DNA of 64,000 bases from Salinibacter pepae (lineage in GTDB: Bacteria; Bacteroidota; Rhodothermia; Rhodothermales; Salinibacteraceae): contig NZ_CAMTTE010000001.1 of NCBI RefSeq assembly GCF_947077775.1, forward strand, positions 1,116,001 through 1,180,000, in the 5' to 3' direction. The first letter of the stretch is position 1. Each line of letters starts with the position of its first letter. A program made the position numbers and the translations under genes. This document shows positions 32,883 through 42,413 of the stretch, piece after piece. The notes beneath the pieces are model-generated. The model was not told where the DNA came from and did not search any database. It saw nothing but the letters and a program-made list of their open reading frames with translations.

Positions 32883-34289
32883 ATGAAAATCTCCACCCTG
32901 CAGGACAAGAAGCTCGATGAACTCCGCGAGATCGCGCGGGAGCTGGACCTCACCGGCTACTCCGACCTGCGAAAACAAGACCTCATCTACCGCATCCTCG
33001 AGGCGCAGGCCGAGGGGGCCGCGTCGGGGGAGGAGCCCGACCTCAACGAGACGGATCCGTCTTCTACGCCGGACAACGACGCCGGGGAGGCCGACCACAC
33101 GTCCGCCGACGCGTCCCAGACCCGGGGCTCCGGGAAGCCGGACTACATGCGCCGATACGACCCCAACCAGACGGAGCTCCGGGGCATGATCAAGAAGGCC
33201 GGTGTGCTCGAGGTGCTCCCGGACGGCTACGGCTTTCTCCGCTCCGACGAGTACAGCTACCAGTCGAGCCCCGACGACATTTACGTCTCGCCGTCTCAGA
33301 TCAAGCGCTTCGGCCTGCAGGAGGGCGACACGGTGGAGGGCCGCGTGCGTCCCCCGAAGGAAGGCGAAAAGTTCTTCGCCCTCATTCAGGTCGCGTCGAT
33401 CAACGGCTGCGACCCGGGCGAGCTCGGCGAACGGGCCGACTTCGAGTTTCTAACCCCAATTTTCCCCGATGAGCGCTTTACGCTCGAGGTGGAAGCGGAC
33501 AGCTACGGCCCGCGTATTCTCGACCTGTTCGCCCCGATCGGGAAGGGGCAGCGCGGCCTCATCGTCTCGCCCCCCAAGGCGGGCAAGACGGTGCTCCTGC
33601 AGAAGATCGCCCACGGCATCGCGACGAACCACCCCGACACCCACCTCTTGACCCTCCTCATCGACGAGCGTCCGGAGGAGGTCACCGACATGGACCGGAC
33701 CGTGGAAGGGGAGGTCGTCGCCTCCACCTTCGACGAGGAGCCGGAGCGCCACGTGGAGGTGGCGGACACGGTGCTTCTGAAGGTGCGTCGCCTCGTGGAA
33801 TCGGGGCAGGACGTGTGCGTGCTGCTCGACTCGATTACACGCCTGGCGCGGGCCCACAACGCCGTGACGCCGGAGAAGGGGCGCACGCTGTCCGGCGGCA
33901 TCGAGGCCGGGGCGCTGCGCGGCCCGAAACGGTTCTTCGGCGCGGCCCGAAACGTCGAGGAGAGCGGGTCCCTCACCATCATCGGCACCGCCCTCATCGA
34001 CACGGGCAGCCGCATGGACCAGGTCATCTTCGAGGAGTTTAAGGGCACCGGCAACATGGAGCTCGTCCTGGACCGCGAGATGGCCGACCGGCGCCTCTAC
34101 CCGGCCATCGACCTCATTCTGTCCGGCACCCGTCGGGAGGAGGAACTGCTGCCCAAGCCGATGCTGAAGCGCGTCTGGGTCATGCGCAAAATTCTGGCCG
34201 ACATGGAGCCGATCGAGGCCATGGAATTCCTGCTCGACAAGATGAAGGACACAGCGGACAACGAGGAGTTCCTGGAGATGATGAATTAG
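32883..34289 (+). CDS. rho: Transcription termination factor Rho
   Basis: The product is 468 residues from ATG 32883 (GTG 32871 would add four). The N-terminal helical domain ([19 protein letters not shown]) leads to an acidic insertion of about 45 residues. The cold-shock-like RNA-binding fold follows ([24 protein letters not shown]), then the ATPase with Walker A SPPKAGKT at about 229-236. The Q/R-loop region ([20 protein letters not shown], then [14 protein letters not shown]) comes next. It is an RNA-dependent hexameric helicase that ends transcription. The acidic insertion is consistent with a salt-in proteome. Length is slightly above E. coli Rho (419). Confidence 0.97.
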   Translation: MKISTLQDKKLDELREIARELDLTGYSDLRKQDLIYRILEAQAEGAASGEEPDLNETDPSSTPDNDAGEADHTSADASQTRGSGKPDYMRRYDPNQTELRGMIKKAGVLEVLPDGYGFLRSDEYSYQSSPDDIYVSPSQIKRFGLQEGDTVEGRVRPPKEGEKFFALIQVASINGCDPGELGERADFEFLTPIFPDERFTLEVEADSYGPRILDLFAPIGKGQRGLIVSPPKAGKTVLLQKIAHGIATNHPDTHLLTLLIDERPEEVTDMDRTVEGEVVASTFDEEPERHVEVADTVLLKVRRLVESGQDVCVLLDSITRLARAHNAVTPEKGRTLSGGIEAGALRGPKRFFGAARNVEESGSLTIIGTALIDTGSRMDQVIFEEFKGTGNMELVLDREMADRRLYPAIDLILSGTRREEELLPKPMLKRVWVMRKILADMEPIEAMEFLLDKMKDTADNEEFLEMMN

Positions 34290-34377
34290 AAATTCTGTTC
34301 GGCCGCCTCTTTCTTACCGAACGGAGTTCTTCCCGATTCTGCGCGTCGTTCCGTTTCCAGCCCCCTTCTACGCCCCC

Positions 34378-37300
34378 ATGCGAGCCGCCCTGCGCACCCT
34401 TGGACTCTCGCTTCTCTGGCTTCTCTTCGTCGTCGTGCCGACCTCGGCCCAGGACGCCGATCCGTTCGTGCGCCACCCGGCCGTGCACCCGGACGGCGAC
34501 CGGATCGCCTTTTCCTATCAGGGGGACCTCTGGACCGTCCCCGTCGACGGCGGGGCGCCCGAGCGCCTCACGATCCATGAGGCCTACGAGGGGGAGCCCC
34601 GTTGGGGCCCCGACGGCGACCGGATCGCCTTCACGAGCGACCGCTTCGGCAACGACGACCTGTACGTGATGGACGCCGCCGGCAGCACGCCGACGCGCCT
34701 CACGCACCACTCCACGGGCGACGCCATCGGCGGCTGGACGCCGGACGGCCGGCTCTTGTTCACCACTCGCCGCACGTACGCCCAGGCCGAGTGGTCGGAC
34801 GAGATCTACGCGGTGGACGGGAGCGGCGGCACCCCGGACCGGCGGCTCGACGCCGTGGGCAGCGCGCCGCGCATGTCGCCCGACGGCCGCTTCATCGCCT
34901 TCGAGCGCGGGTACAACGACATCACCAAGAAGGGCTACGAGGGCCCTGCCGACCGCAACGTATGGGTCTACGACACCGAAAACGACACGTACACGCAGGT
35001 GACCACCTATGCGGGCAACGACCACACGCCGGTCTGGACCGGCCCGCGCACGCTGCTGTACGTGAGCGAGCAGAGCGGCACCTACAACGTTCACCGGCTC
35101 GCCCTCACCGACCAGGGCGCGGCCGACGGGGCGCCCGAGGCCGTCACCACGTTCGACGACCACGACGTGCGGAGCCTCAGCGCGAGCCAGGACGGGTCGG
35201 TCGTCGCCGTCCAGCGGCAGACCGACGTCTACCTGATTGAAAACGGCGGCGAGCCGCGCCCGCTGGACGTTGCCGTTCCGGCCGACTACCGGTTCGACCC
35301 CACCGAAAAGATGCAGATGACCGACGGCCTCCGCGACTACGCCGTCTCGCCCGACGGCGAACAGGTGGCCCTCGTGCTCCGCGGAGAGATCTTCCTGATG
35401 CAGAACGAACCGGAGGAGCCCCGCACCACGCGCCTCACCGACCACACCCACCGCGATCGGGGCGTGGCCTGGATGAGCGACTCCACCCTCGTCTTTTCCT
35501 CGGACCGGGGGGGGAATCAGTACGACCTCTACATGCTCGCGTCCGCCGACCCCGAGCACCCGGGCGACCTGTACGACGCCCTGCAGCACCGCGTGACCCA
35601 GCTTACGGACACGCCGGAGGATGAGCGGGTGCTGGCCATGGATCCCGACCGCTCGCACGTCGCCCTCCGGCGGGGCGCCATGACGCCCTACGGGGCCGGC
35701 CAGCTCCTCACGGCCGCCGTGGCGGACGGGACGATCGAGGACGCGACCGTGCTCGCAGAGGGCTGGAACGCCCCCACCGACGTGGCCTGGAGCCCCGACG
35801 GCGACTGGCTCGCCTATAGCCGGAACAACCTCAACTTCAACGCCGACGTCTACGTCCACGCCGCCGACGGCTCCACCGGCCCGGTCAACGTAAGCCAGCA
35901 TCCCAAGAGCGACGCCGAACCGGTGTGGAGCCCCGACGGCTCGAAGCTGGGCTTCGTCTCCGACCGCAGCGGCAACGACGCGGACATCTGGTTCGTGTGG
36001 CTGGAGGAGGAGGACTGGGAGAGGACACAGCGCGACTGGGAGGCACTTGAAGACGAGGACGAGTCCGGTGCGGAACGCCCCGAGGACGACGCGCCCCCCG
36101 AGGTGAACATCGACCTCGCAAACATCCACGACCGCCTCGAGCGCGTCACGGCCCTGCCCGGGGGCGAGGGCGATCCCGTCATCGCCGCGGACGGCGACAC
36201 CTTCTACTTCGTGGGCGGCCGGGACGCCGGCCCGGCCGACTACAATTCCGAGGTCGACCTCTACCGCATCCAGTGGGACGGCTCCGAGCGGACGCGCGTC
36301 ACGGAGCGCGACGTCGGCCCCTCCGACGTCCGCCTCTCGCCGGACGACTCCCAGATCCTCTTCACCCACTCCGGCGGCCGGCTGGCCCGCGTGCCCGTCG
36401 CGCAGAACGAGCTGGAGCGCCTCTCCTTCACCGCCTCGATGACGGTGGACCACGAGGCGGAACGGACCCAGATCTTCGACGAGGTGGGCCGGGCCCTGAA
36501 CCAGGGCTTCTACGACCCCGACTTCCACGGCGACGACTGGGACGCACTGCTCGAAGAATACCGGCCGCGCGCCCTGGAGGCCTCCACCGCCCAGGACTTT
36601 CAGGCCGTCGTCAACCGCATGCTCGGTGAGCTCAACGCCAGCCACATGGGGTATTACGCCGGCGACCGGGCCGAGACGCAGGACGAGCGCACCGGCCGCC
36701 TCGGCGTGGAGCTTGATCCGGTCGAGGCCGGCGTGGAGGTGCAACGGGTGGTGCCCCGTTCCCCCGCCGACCGGGAGGTCAGCACGCTTCGGGAGGGGGA
36801 CGTGATTACCACCGTGGACGGACAGTCCGTGGCGGAGGCCAATAACTTTTACGGGCTGCTGGAAGGGACCGTCGAGGAGAAAATCCTCCTGGGCGTCACG
36901 AGCCCCGACGGGGAGACGCGCACGGTGCGCATCCGCCCCACCGGGAGCCTCGACGATGCACTGTACCGCGAGTGGGTGGAGGACCGCAAGGCACTCGTCG
37001 ACGAGTATTCCGACGGGCGCCTCGGCTACGTCCACGTGGAGGGGATGAACTGGGAGAGCTTCGAGCACTTCGAGCGGGAGCTGTACGCCAGCGGCCACGA
37101 CAAAGAGGGGCTCATCATCGACGTGCGCTACAACGGCGGCGGCTGGACGACCGACTACCTCATGACGGTGCTCAACGTGCGCCGGCACGCCTACACCGTG
37201 CCCCGCGGCGCCACGGACAACCTCGACCAGAACCACGAGCAGTTCCGCGGGCACTATCCGTTTGGCGAGCGCCTCCCCTACGCGGCCTGGACGAAGCCGG

Positions 37301-37620
37301 TGGCCGCCCTCGCCAACGAAAACAGCTACTCCAACGCCGAGATTTTCTCCCACGCCTTCAAGAACCTCGACCACGGCACGCTCGTGGGGCAGCCCACCTT
37401 CGGGGCCGTCATCTCGACCGGCGGGGCGGGCCTGCTCGACGGCTCCTACGTGCGCATGCCCTTCCGGGCGTGGTATGTCTACCAGACCGACAAGAACATG
37501 GAGCACGGCCCCGCCCGGCCCGACATTCAGGTCGAAAACCCGCCGGGCATCAAGGCGGAGGGCGAGGACCCCCAGCTGCGCCGCTCCGTGGAGGCCCTCC
37601 TGAACGAGAACAGCGAGTAG
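34378..37620 (+). CDS. Secreted Tricorn-like protease (beta-propeller, PDZ, S41 peptidase)
   Basis: The product is 1080 residues. A signal peptide (LGLSLLWLLFVVVPTSAQ) is followed by TolB/WD40-like propeller repeats with the recurring HPDGDRIAF, SPDGRFIAF and SPDGDWLAYS units (about 30-670). The tail-specific-protease helical region comes next (ELNASHMGYYAG, likely active-site Ser-His area). Then come a PDZ domain (LGVELDPVEAGVEVQRVVPRS) and the S41 catalytic part with RYNGGGWTTDYLM and NENSYSNAEIFSHAFK, whose Ser is the likely nucleophile. Tricorn enzymes process peptides into smaller ones; this one is exported. A charged, acidic insertion lies at about 545-580. Gene borders and start are clear. 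Confidence 0.93.
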   Translation: MRAALRTLGLSLLWLLFVVVPTSAQDADPFVRHPAVHPDGDRIAFSYQGDLWTVPVDGGAPERLTIHEAYEGEPRWGPDGDRIAFTSDRFGNDDLYVMDAAGSTPTRLTHHSTGDAIGGWTPDGRLLFTTRRTYAQAEWSDEIYAVDGSGGTPDRRLDAVGSAPRMSPDGRFIAFERGYNDITKKGYEGPADRNVWVYDTENDTYTQVTTYAGNDHTPVWTGPRTLLYVSEQSGTYNVHRLALTDQGAADGAPEAVTTFDDHDVRSLSASQDGSVVAVQRQTDVYLIENGGEPRPLDVAVPADYRFDPTEKMQMTDGLRDYAVSPDGEQVALVLRGEIFLMQNEPEEPRTTRLTDHTHRDRGVAWMSDSTLVFSSDRGGNQYDLYMLASADPEHPGDLYDALQHRVTQLTDTPEDERVLAMDPDRSHVALRRGAMTPYGAGQLLTAAVADGTIEDATVLAEGWNAPTDVAWSPDGDWLAYSRNNLNFNADVYVHAADGSTGPVNVSQHPKSDAEPVWSPDGSKLGFVSDRSGNDADIWFVWLEEEDWERTQRDWEALEDEDESGAERPEDDAPPEVNIDLANIHDRLERVTALPGGEGDPVIAADGDTFYFVGGRDAGPADYNSEVDLYRIQWDGSERTRVTERDVGPSDVRLSPDDSQILFTHSGGRLARVPVAQNELERLSFTASMTVDHEAERTQIFDEVGRALNQGFYDPDFHGDDWDALLEEYRPRALEASTAQDFQAVVNRMLGELNASHMGYYAGDRAETQDERTGRLGVELDPVEAGVEVQRVVPRSPADREVSTLREGDVITTVDGQSVAEANNFYGLLEGTVEEKILLGVTSPDGETRTVRIRPTGSLDDALYREWVEDRKALVDEYSDGRLGYVHVEGMNWESFEHFERELYASGHDKEGLIIDVRYNGGGWTTDYLMTVLNVRRHAYTVPRGATDNLDQNHEQFRGHYPFGERLPYAAWTKPVAALANENSYSNAEIFSHAFKNLDHGTLVGQPTFGAVISTGGAGLLDGSYVRMPFRAWYVYQTDKNMEHGPARPDIQVENPPGIKAEGEDPQLRRSVEALLNENSE

Positions 37621-37798
37621 GCAGGCGGGCCCTCCCCTTTTCCCGGACGGATTTTTCCTGCTGGACGCCACGTCCCTGGGCGAGACGGCCTCCGGGCCGT
37701 GACGCCCGCCCCGATGGGCAACTCCGGAACCGAACGGCCAGCGTGCTGTGTAGAAAAATTGGTCGCAATTGCCTTACCCACACCCACACCCCCGCTCC

Positions 37799-38545
37799 AT
37801 GCCCGAGAACGTAGACCTCAATGCGTTGCTGTTCGACATGGATGGCGTCCTGGTGGACGTCTCCCGCTCGTACCGGCGCGCGATCGAGGAGACCGTCGAG
37901 CACTTCACCGGCCGCCAGATCGGTGAGAATGCCATCCAGCGGTACAAAAACTACGGCGGCTTCGAGGACGACTGGAAGCTGACCCACGCCATCGTCACCG
38001 ACACGGCGATGGAGGTCCCCATCAGCCGCGTGATCGACGAGTTTCAGGACCGCTATCGCGGCGACAATTGGGACGGCTTTATCACAGAAGAGCCCCCGCT
38101 GATCGACGATCAGACCCTCGACCGGCTCAATCAGAGCCACATCTTGGGCATCGTCACCGGACGGCCCGAGGAGGAGGCCCAGTGGACCCTCGACCACCAG
38201 AACTGGACGGACTACTTTCCCCTTCTCGTGGGCAAAGAGAAGCAGGGCGACCGGGCAAAGCCCAATCCCTTCCCCCTCGAACACTCCCTCACCATGCTGG
38301 CCGCCGCCGGCTGCCCCATCGATCCGGAAGAGGCAGTCTACGTCGGCGACTCGGTCGACGACATGGACGCGGCCCAGAAGGCCGGCATGTGGCGCATCGG
38401 GGTCGTCCCCCCGTACGTGGAGACCGACGAGCACAAGCCGTTGTTGGAGGAGCACGGGGCGCACGTCGTCATCGACGACCTCAACACCCTGCCCGATGTC
38501 TTGGCCACCCTGGGCGAGCGCACGCCCGCCCGGTCGACGCGGTAG
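37799..38545 (+). CDS. HAD-superfamily phosphatase (subfamily IA)
   Basis: The product is 248 residues from ATG 37799. HAD motifs are complete: LLFDMDGVLVD (nucleophile Asp13 and Asp15), GIVTGRP (motif II Thr), AKPNPFPLE (motif III Lys) and VYVGDSVDDMDAA (motif IV). It resembles the phosphoglycolate-phosphatase-like IA group, one branch of which is linked to histidine synthesis in archaea and cyanobacteria. No his gene is near, so the substrate is open. A strong intrinsic terminator follows at 38584. Confidence 0.9.
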   Translation: MPENVDLNALLFDMDGVLVDVSRSYRRAIEETVEHFTGRQIGENAIQRYKNYGGFEDDWKLTHAIVTDTAMEVPISRVIDEFQDRYRGDNWDGFITEEPPLIDDQTLDRLNQSHILGIVTGRPEEEAQWTLDHQNWTDYFPLLVGKEKQGDRAKPNPFPLEHSLTMLAAAGCPIDPEEAVYVGDSVDDMDAAQKAGMWRIGVVPPYVETDEHKPLLEEHGAHVVIDDLNTLPDVLATLGERTPARSTR

Positions 38546-38583
38546 GCCCTGCCACGTTCCCGGGGCTCAGGCCCGCACAGATG

Positions 38584-38619
38584 CGGCAGACCGGGGATGC
38601 CCCGGGTCTGCCGTTTTTT
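38584..38619 (+). terminator. Intrinsic terminator after the HAD gene
   Basis: CGGCAGACCGGGG and CCCCGGGTCTGCCG form a 13-bp stem with one bulge and a three-base loop, followed by TTTTTT. It lies between the HAD gene (+) and the OmpA-like gene (-). The T-run is on the + strand only, so it serves mainly the HAD transcript. Confidence 0.85.
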
Positions 38620-38649
38620 GGTGCCCGCAGCCATACAGGCCTGGAGCGG

Positions 38650-39195
38650 CTACGGGCCGTCCTCCACGACAATCTCCACCCGGCGGTCTTCGCGGCGTCG
38701 CTCCGGCGTCTCGTCCGGCCCCACCGTCGTCCGCGGCCCGAACGCCTCGATCTCGAGGCTCGCCGTCCGGATGTCGTGGGTCGTGTCGAGGTAGTGGGCC
38801 ACCGCCGCGGCCCGCTGGGCCGATAGGTACCAGTTGCTCGGGTACGTGTCCTGAAGACTGGGCCCGATGGGCACGGGGTCGGTGTACCCCTGTATGCGAA
38901 AGTCCGCGTTCGGGGACTCGTCCTTGATCGTGGCGGCGTGCTCGTCGAGCCGCCGGCGCCCGCGGTCCGGAATCCAGGCGCTGCCCGAGGGGAAATAGAT
39001 CGGCGGTTGGAGCGGGGTGCCCGCCTCCCGGGCCCGCAACGAATCACGAAGCGCCTGCACCTGACGGGTCAGGTTCTGGTTGGCCGTCCGGAAGGAGTCG
39101 ATCCGTCCCTGCAGCGCCGGCGGCCTGGTGTCCTGGTTGCCCTGCTGGCACCCCACGAGAACGACCGCCGAAAGAAGCCCGAACAAGAAGCGCAT
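38650..39195 (-). CDS. OmpA-family peptidoglycan-binding lipoprotein
   Basis: The product is 181 residues from ATG at 39195. The lipoprotein signal MRFLFGLLSAVVLVGC ends in a lipobox with Cys at about 16. A coiled region rich in Gln and Arg follows (TANQNLTRQVQALRDSLRAR), then an OmpA C-terminal domain with DFRIQGYTDPVP and the terminal RRREDRRVEIVV, which contains the Asp and Arg that bind diaminopimelate. It would tether the outer membrane to peptidoglycan. A start at 39282 would put the signal in the middle and was rejected. Confidence 0.9.
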   Translation of the reverse strand: MRFLFGLLSAVVLVGCQQGNQDTRPPALQGRIDSFRTANQNLTRQVQALRDSLRAREAGTPLQPPIYFPSGSAWIPDRGRRRLDEHAATIKDESPNADFRIQGYTDPVPIGPSLQDTYPSNWYLSAQRAAAVAHYLDTTHDIRTASLEIEAFGPRTTVGPDETPERRREDRRVEIVVEDGP

Positions 39196-39350
39196 GGCCC
39201 CGACGAGACATTGGGCATAGAATGATGAGGGGTCTCTAAAGTCCCCACTGGGCAACTCGAATGCAACATGCGACACGGCCACCGCCGTGCAGTCAGCCTC
39301 CGGATCGTGTGGGTCCGCCCGCGGCCTGCCCGTCGGAGGGGCCGCGCGGA

Positions 39351-40049
39351 CTACGTTCCCAACGCCGCACGGACCGTTCCCTCAACCCGGTCCATGTGTT
39401 GCCGGAGCGTGTCGTAGCCCATGTGCGCCCGGGCCACCGCCCATCGGCCCCGCGTCACCCGTCGGATGCCCTCGCGCCGGTCCGGCTCAAAGGCGCGCTC
39501 CGGCGTCCGCATCAGGTACCAGTGCGTCGTCTTTACGGCGTAGCGCGTCCCGTCCGGATAGCCGTGCTGGGTGGTGCCGAGCCCGCGGACGACGCGAAGG
39601 CTTTTGACCCCCACCTCCTCCTGCACCTCGCGCCGGGCACAGGCCTCGATGGACTCGCCGGGGTCTTGCGTCCCCTTCGGCAGGTCCCACACGCCGCGCC
39701 GAAAGATCACCAGCAGCGCCACGTCGTTCGGCAGCGGGCAGCTCACATAGCCGCCGCCGGCGGCCACCGGTGCAGGGGGACGATAGGGGGCGACGTTGCG
39801 GAGGGCAGCCGGCGGCACGAACGGCACGCGCACCGCGGCCGCCGTCTCCGCACTGGGGGCGGGAAGCGCCTGCGGGTCCACCACGAGCACGGGATCCGTG
39901 CCATCGGGCACCGCCCCCAGGGTTTTCCACACCCGTACGCCCCCGTCGGACGGAAAGAGCCCACGCTCCGCCACGGCAGACACCGGGGCGTCGGGGGTCG
40001 AGACGGACGCAAACAGGAGCATGTACACGACACACAGTGAACGAGCCAT
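39351..40049 (-). CDS. Nudix hydrolase
   Basis: The product is 232 residues from ATG at 40049. The Nudix box is complete at residues 126-148: Gly126, Glu132, Arg140-Glu141, Glu144-Glu145 and Gly147 in the GX5EX7REUXEEXGU pattern. WDLPKGTQDPGES precedes it. The N-terminal 100 residues, with VRVWKTLGAVPDGTDPVLVV, form a separate domain seen in some Bacteroidota Nudix proteins. Such enzymes cleave nucleoside diphosphate-linked compounds; the substrate is not evident. The start could also be ATG at 40022. Confidence 0.88.
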   Translation of the reverse strand: MARSLCVVYMLLFASVSTPDAPVSAVAERGLFPSDGGVRVWKTLGAVPDGTDPVLVVDPQALPAPSAETAAAVRVPFVPPAALRNVAPYRPPAPVAAGGGYVSCPLPNDVALLVIFRRGVWDLPKGTQDPGESIEACARREVQEEVGVKSLRVVRGLGTTQHGYPDGTRYAVKTTHWYLMRTPERAFEPDRREGIRRVTRGRWAVARAHMGYDTLRQHMDRVEGTVRAALGT

Positions 40050-40109
40050 CGTGCCGTGCCCGCCGCCCGGCCCCTCTGGTGTAGTTTCAAGCAATCCCTT
40101 TTGCACTGA

Positions 40110-40218
40110 GGTCATCCTGAGCGTAGCGAAGCGGAGTCGAAGGATCTCTCCAAATCCGGCGGAAACGCTGAATTCGAAGAGATTCTTCGGTCGCCTGTTG
40201 GCTCCCTCAGAATGACGA
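40110..40218. repeat. Dispersed palindromic (REP-like) element
   Basis: GGTCATCCTGAG at the left (about 40110-40121) is complementary at 10 of 12 positions to CTCAGAATGACG at the right (40207-40218). Inner arms GAAGGATCTC (40139-40148) and GAGATTCTTC (40179-40188) pair at nine of ten. The combination TCATCCTGAGCGTAGCGAAG with AGATTCTTCGG and CTCAGAATGAC is, from general experience, a widespread intergenic palindrome in diverse bacterial genomes. It contains no gene. Confidence 0.75.
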
Positions 40219-40593
40219 GCCCTCTACGAAGCACAAGGAATCCCTTGATCGTGCACTAGGGTCGTGTGTACGTGCCTTCGGGGGTACGGGACCGCGGGCC
40301 AATTCGGCAGTACGTAGACGCATGCCGTAGGGCCTTGTTTGGCCCCGGACACGAATTCCGCTGCCCTTTCCGCCCCAATTCCCCCACGAACACGAGGGAG
40401 CGTCCTCTGGGGCCCGGTAGGCATGCGGTTTGCTTGGTCAGGGGATTGCATTCTTGTATTCACTTCACAATCGGCCCGGATCAACAGCCGCTGCGCCTCT
40501 TTCCGGTGGTCTGCATTCGTCCCGGTTCTCAGCCGGGCCCGTCCGGCTGCACTCGTTTCCCTCCGAGACTAGGTCGCCCGCAAGGCGCACACC
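40219..40593. other. Intergenic region upstream of the SulP gene
   Basis: This 375-base stretch has no family-like ORF. A CAGCCGG-GCCCGT-CCGGCTG hairpin lies about 60 bases before the SulP start (about 40532-40551). A less G+C-rich segment with GGGATTGCATTCTTGTATTC (about 40442-40461) is a possible promoter region. The 5' half has no recognisable feature. Confidence 0.35.
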
Positions 40594-42372
40594 ATGTGGC
40601 ATCAAGCCTGGGCGTGGCTTCGCGATACGCTTCCGCTGCTTCAGTGGCTCCCGGACTATACGACGGAGGCCCTGCGCGGGGACGCGACGGCGGGGCTCAC
40701 GGTGGGCGTCATGCTCATCCCGCAGGGCATGGCCTACGCCGTCATCGCGGGGGTCCCGCCGATCTACGGGCTGTATGCCGGCCTCGTGCCGCTGCTCGTC
40801 TACCCGCTGATCGGGAGCTCGCGGCACCTTGCGCTCGGGCCCGTGTCGATCGACATGCTGATCATCGCGGCGGGCGTGGGGGCGATCGCCCAGGCCGGGA
40901 CGGAGCGCTACGTGGCCCTCGCCATTCTGCTCACCGCGATGGTGGGGCTGCTGCAGATGGCGATGGGGGCCATGAAGCTCGGGTTTGTGGCCAACCTGTT
41001 GTCCCGACCGGTCATCGCCGGCCTCACGACGGCCGCCTCGTTCATTATCGCCATCAGCCAGATTGGAAGCCTGCTCGGGGTGGAGCTGGGGCGCTCCCAG
41101 TACATTCACGTGTTGCTCATTGAGGCCGTTCAGAATGCGGGCAACACCCACCTGCTCACACTGGGCATCGGAACCGCAAGCATCGTGCTGCTCATGGGCC
41201 TCCCCCGCTGGCTTCCCAAGGTCCCTGAGGCCCTGATCGTGGTCGTCGCCGGCACGCTCGCCGGGTGGGGCTTTGGGCTTCGGGAGAAGGGCGTCTCGGT
41301 CGTCGGGTCCATTCCGCAGGGCCTCCCCGCTCCCGAACTGTGGGCGCTCAGCTTCTCGGACCTCAACACGCTCCTGCCGGCGGCCATTACCCTCGCGCTC
41401 GTGCAGTTTATGAAGGACATTTCGCTGGACCGCATCTTTGCGGCCCGGCACGGCTACACGATCGACGCCAACCGGGAGCTCATCGGGGTCGGGGCCGGCA
41501 ACTTCTTCGGCAGCCTGTTCCAGAGCATTCCCGCGTCGGGCAGCTTCTCCCGGTCGGCCGTGAACGAGCAGTCGGGCGCCCGGACGGCCCTCGCCAACGT
41601 CTTTGCGGCCGGGGTGATCGCGCTCACCCTGCTCTTCCTCACACCGCTGTTCTACCACCTCCCCACGCCGGTGCTCGCGGCCATCATTATCGTCTCGGGC
41701 TTCGGGCTGTTCGACCTGCGGGAGCTGCGCAGCCTGTTCAAGGCGCGGCGGCGGGACGGATACATCGCCCTCTTTACGGCGGGCTGCACCCTTTTTATCG
41801 GGATTCAGGAGGGCATTCTGCTCGGCATCGGCACGTCCGTCGTCGCCATGCTCTACCGCATCAGCCGCCCCAACGTGGCCGAGCTCGGGCACGTCCCGGG
41901 CACTCGCCTCTTCCGCGACCTGGACCGGTTCGAGCAGGCCGCCCGCCTGCGGGACATCATGGTGCTGCGGGTGGACGCGGCCTTCTCGTTCGCGAACGCC
42001 GAGTACTTCAAGGACTTCATTCTGGAGAAAAGCGAGCGCGAAGGACGCCCCGTGAAGGTCGTGATCGTGGACGGGAGCAGCATCAACGGCCTCGACACGA
42101 CGGCCATCGATGCCCTGTTTTCGGTCACCGAGTCGCTGGAGGAGGAGGGCATCGAGCTCCACCTGACTGGGCTCATTGGCCCGGTGCGCGAGGTGGTGCG
42201 GCGCTCGGGGCTGCACGCCCTGCTCGGCGAGAACAAGTTTCACCTCGATCCGCACCAGGCCGTCGTGAGCGTGCTGGAGCGCTGGGACGCCGCGGAGGGG
42301 ACCGACCGCGTCACGCACTACTTCAACATGGCGGACTCGGAGGAGACGGAGGCCACGCCCGCGGCGTCGTAG
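40594..42372 (+). CDS. SulP-family anion transporter with STAS domain
   Basis: The product is 592 residues. The N-terminal signature LRGDATAGLTVGVMLIPQGMAYAVIAGVPPIYGLYA is that of SLC26/SulP proteins. About eleven to thirteen hydrophobic segments follow, with the conserved FFGSLFQSIPASGSFSRSAVN loop, then a cytoplasmic STAS domain from about 440 (VLRVDAAFSFANAEYFKDFI, VIVDGSSINGLDTTAID). It would carry sulfate, bicarbonate or another anion across the inner membrane. No sulfate or carbonic anhydrase gene is next to it. The start at 40594 precedes the first helix by a normal distance. Confidence 0.93.
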   Translation: MWHQAWAWLRDTLPLLQWLPDYTTEALRGDATAGLTVGVMLIPQGMAYAVIAGVPPIYGLYAGLVPLLVYPLIGSSRHLALGPVSIDMLIIAAGVGAIAQAGTERYVALAILLTAMVGLLQMAMGAMKLGFVANLLSRPVIAGLTTAASFIIAISQIGSLLGVELGRSQYIHVLLIEAVQNAGNTHLLTLGIGTASIVLLMGLPRWLPKVPEALIVVVAGTLAGWGFGLREKGVSVVGSIPQGLPAPELWALSFSDLNTLLPAAITLALVQFMKDISLDRIFAARHGYTIDANRELIGVGAGNFFGSLFQSIPASGSFSRSAVNEQSGARTALANVFAAGVIALTLLFLTPLFYHLPTPVLAAIIIVSGFGLFDLRELRSLFKARRRDGYIALFTAGCTLFIGIQEGILLGIGTSVVAMLYRISRPNVAELGHVPGTRLFRDLDRFEQAARLRDIMVLRVDAAFSFANAEYFKDFILEKSEREGRPVKVVIVDGSSINGLDTTAIDALFSVTESLEEEGIELHLTGLIGPVREVVRRSGLHALLGENKFHLDPHQAVVSVLERWDAAEGTDRVTHYFNMADSEETEATPAAS

Positions 42373-42413
42373 CACGCGCAGTGATCGCGGTGGGCACGAG
42401 GCCTCGCCTGGTC

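Noticed and set aside
34180-37671. A 1163-codon frame antisense to the Tricorn-like gene
   Set aside because: Shadow of a G+C-rich gene; the sense frame has a signal peptide, propeller repeats and S41 motifs.
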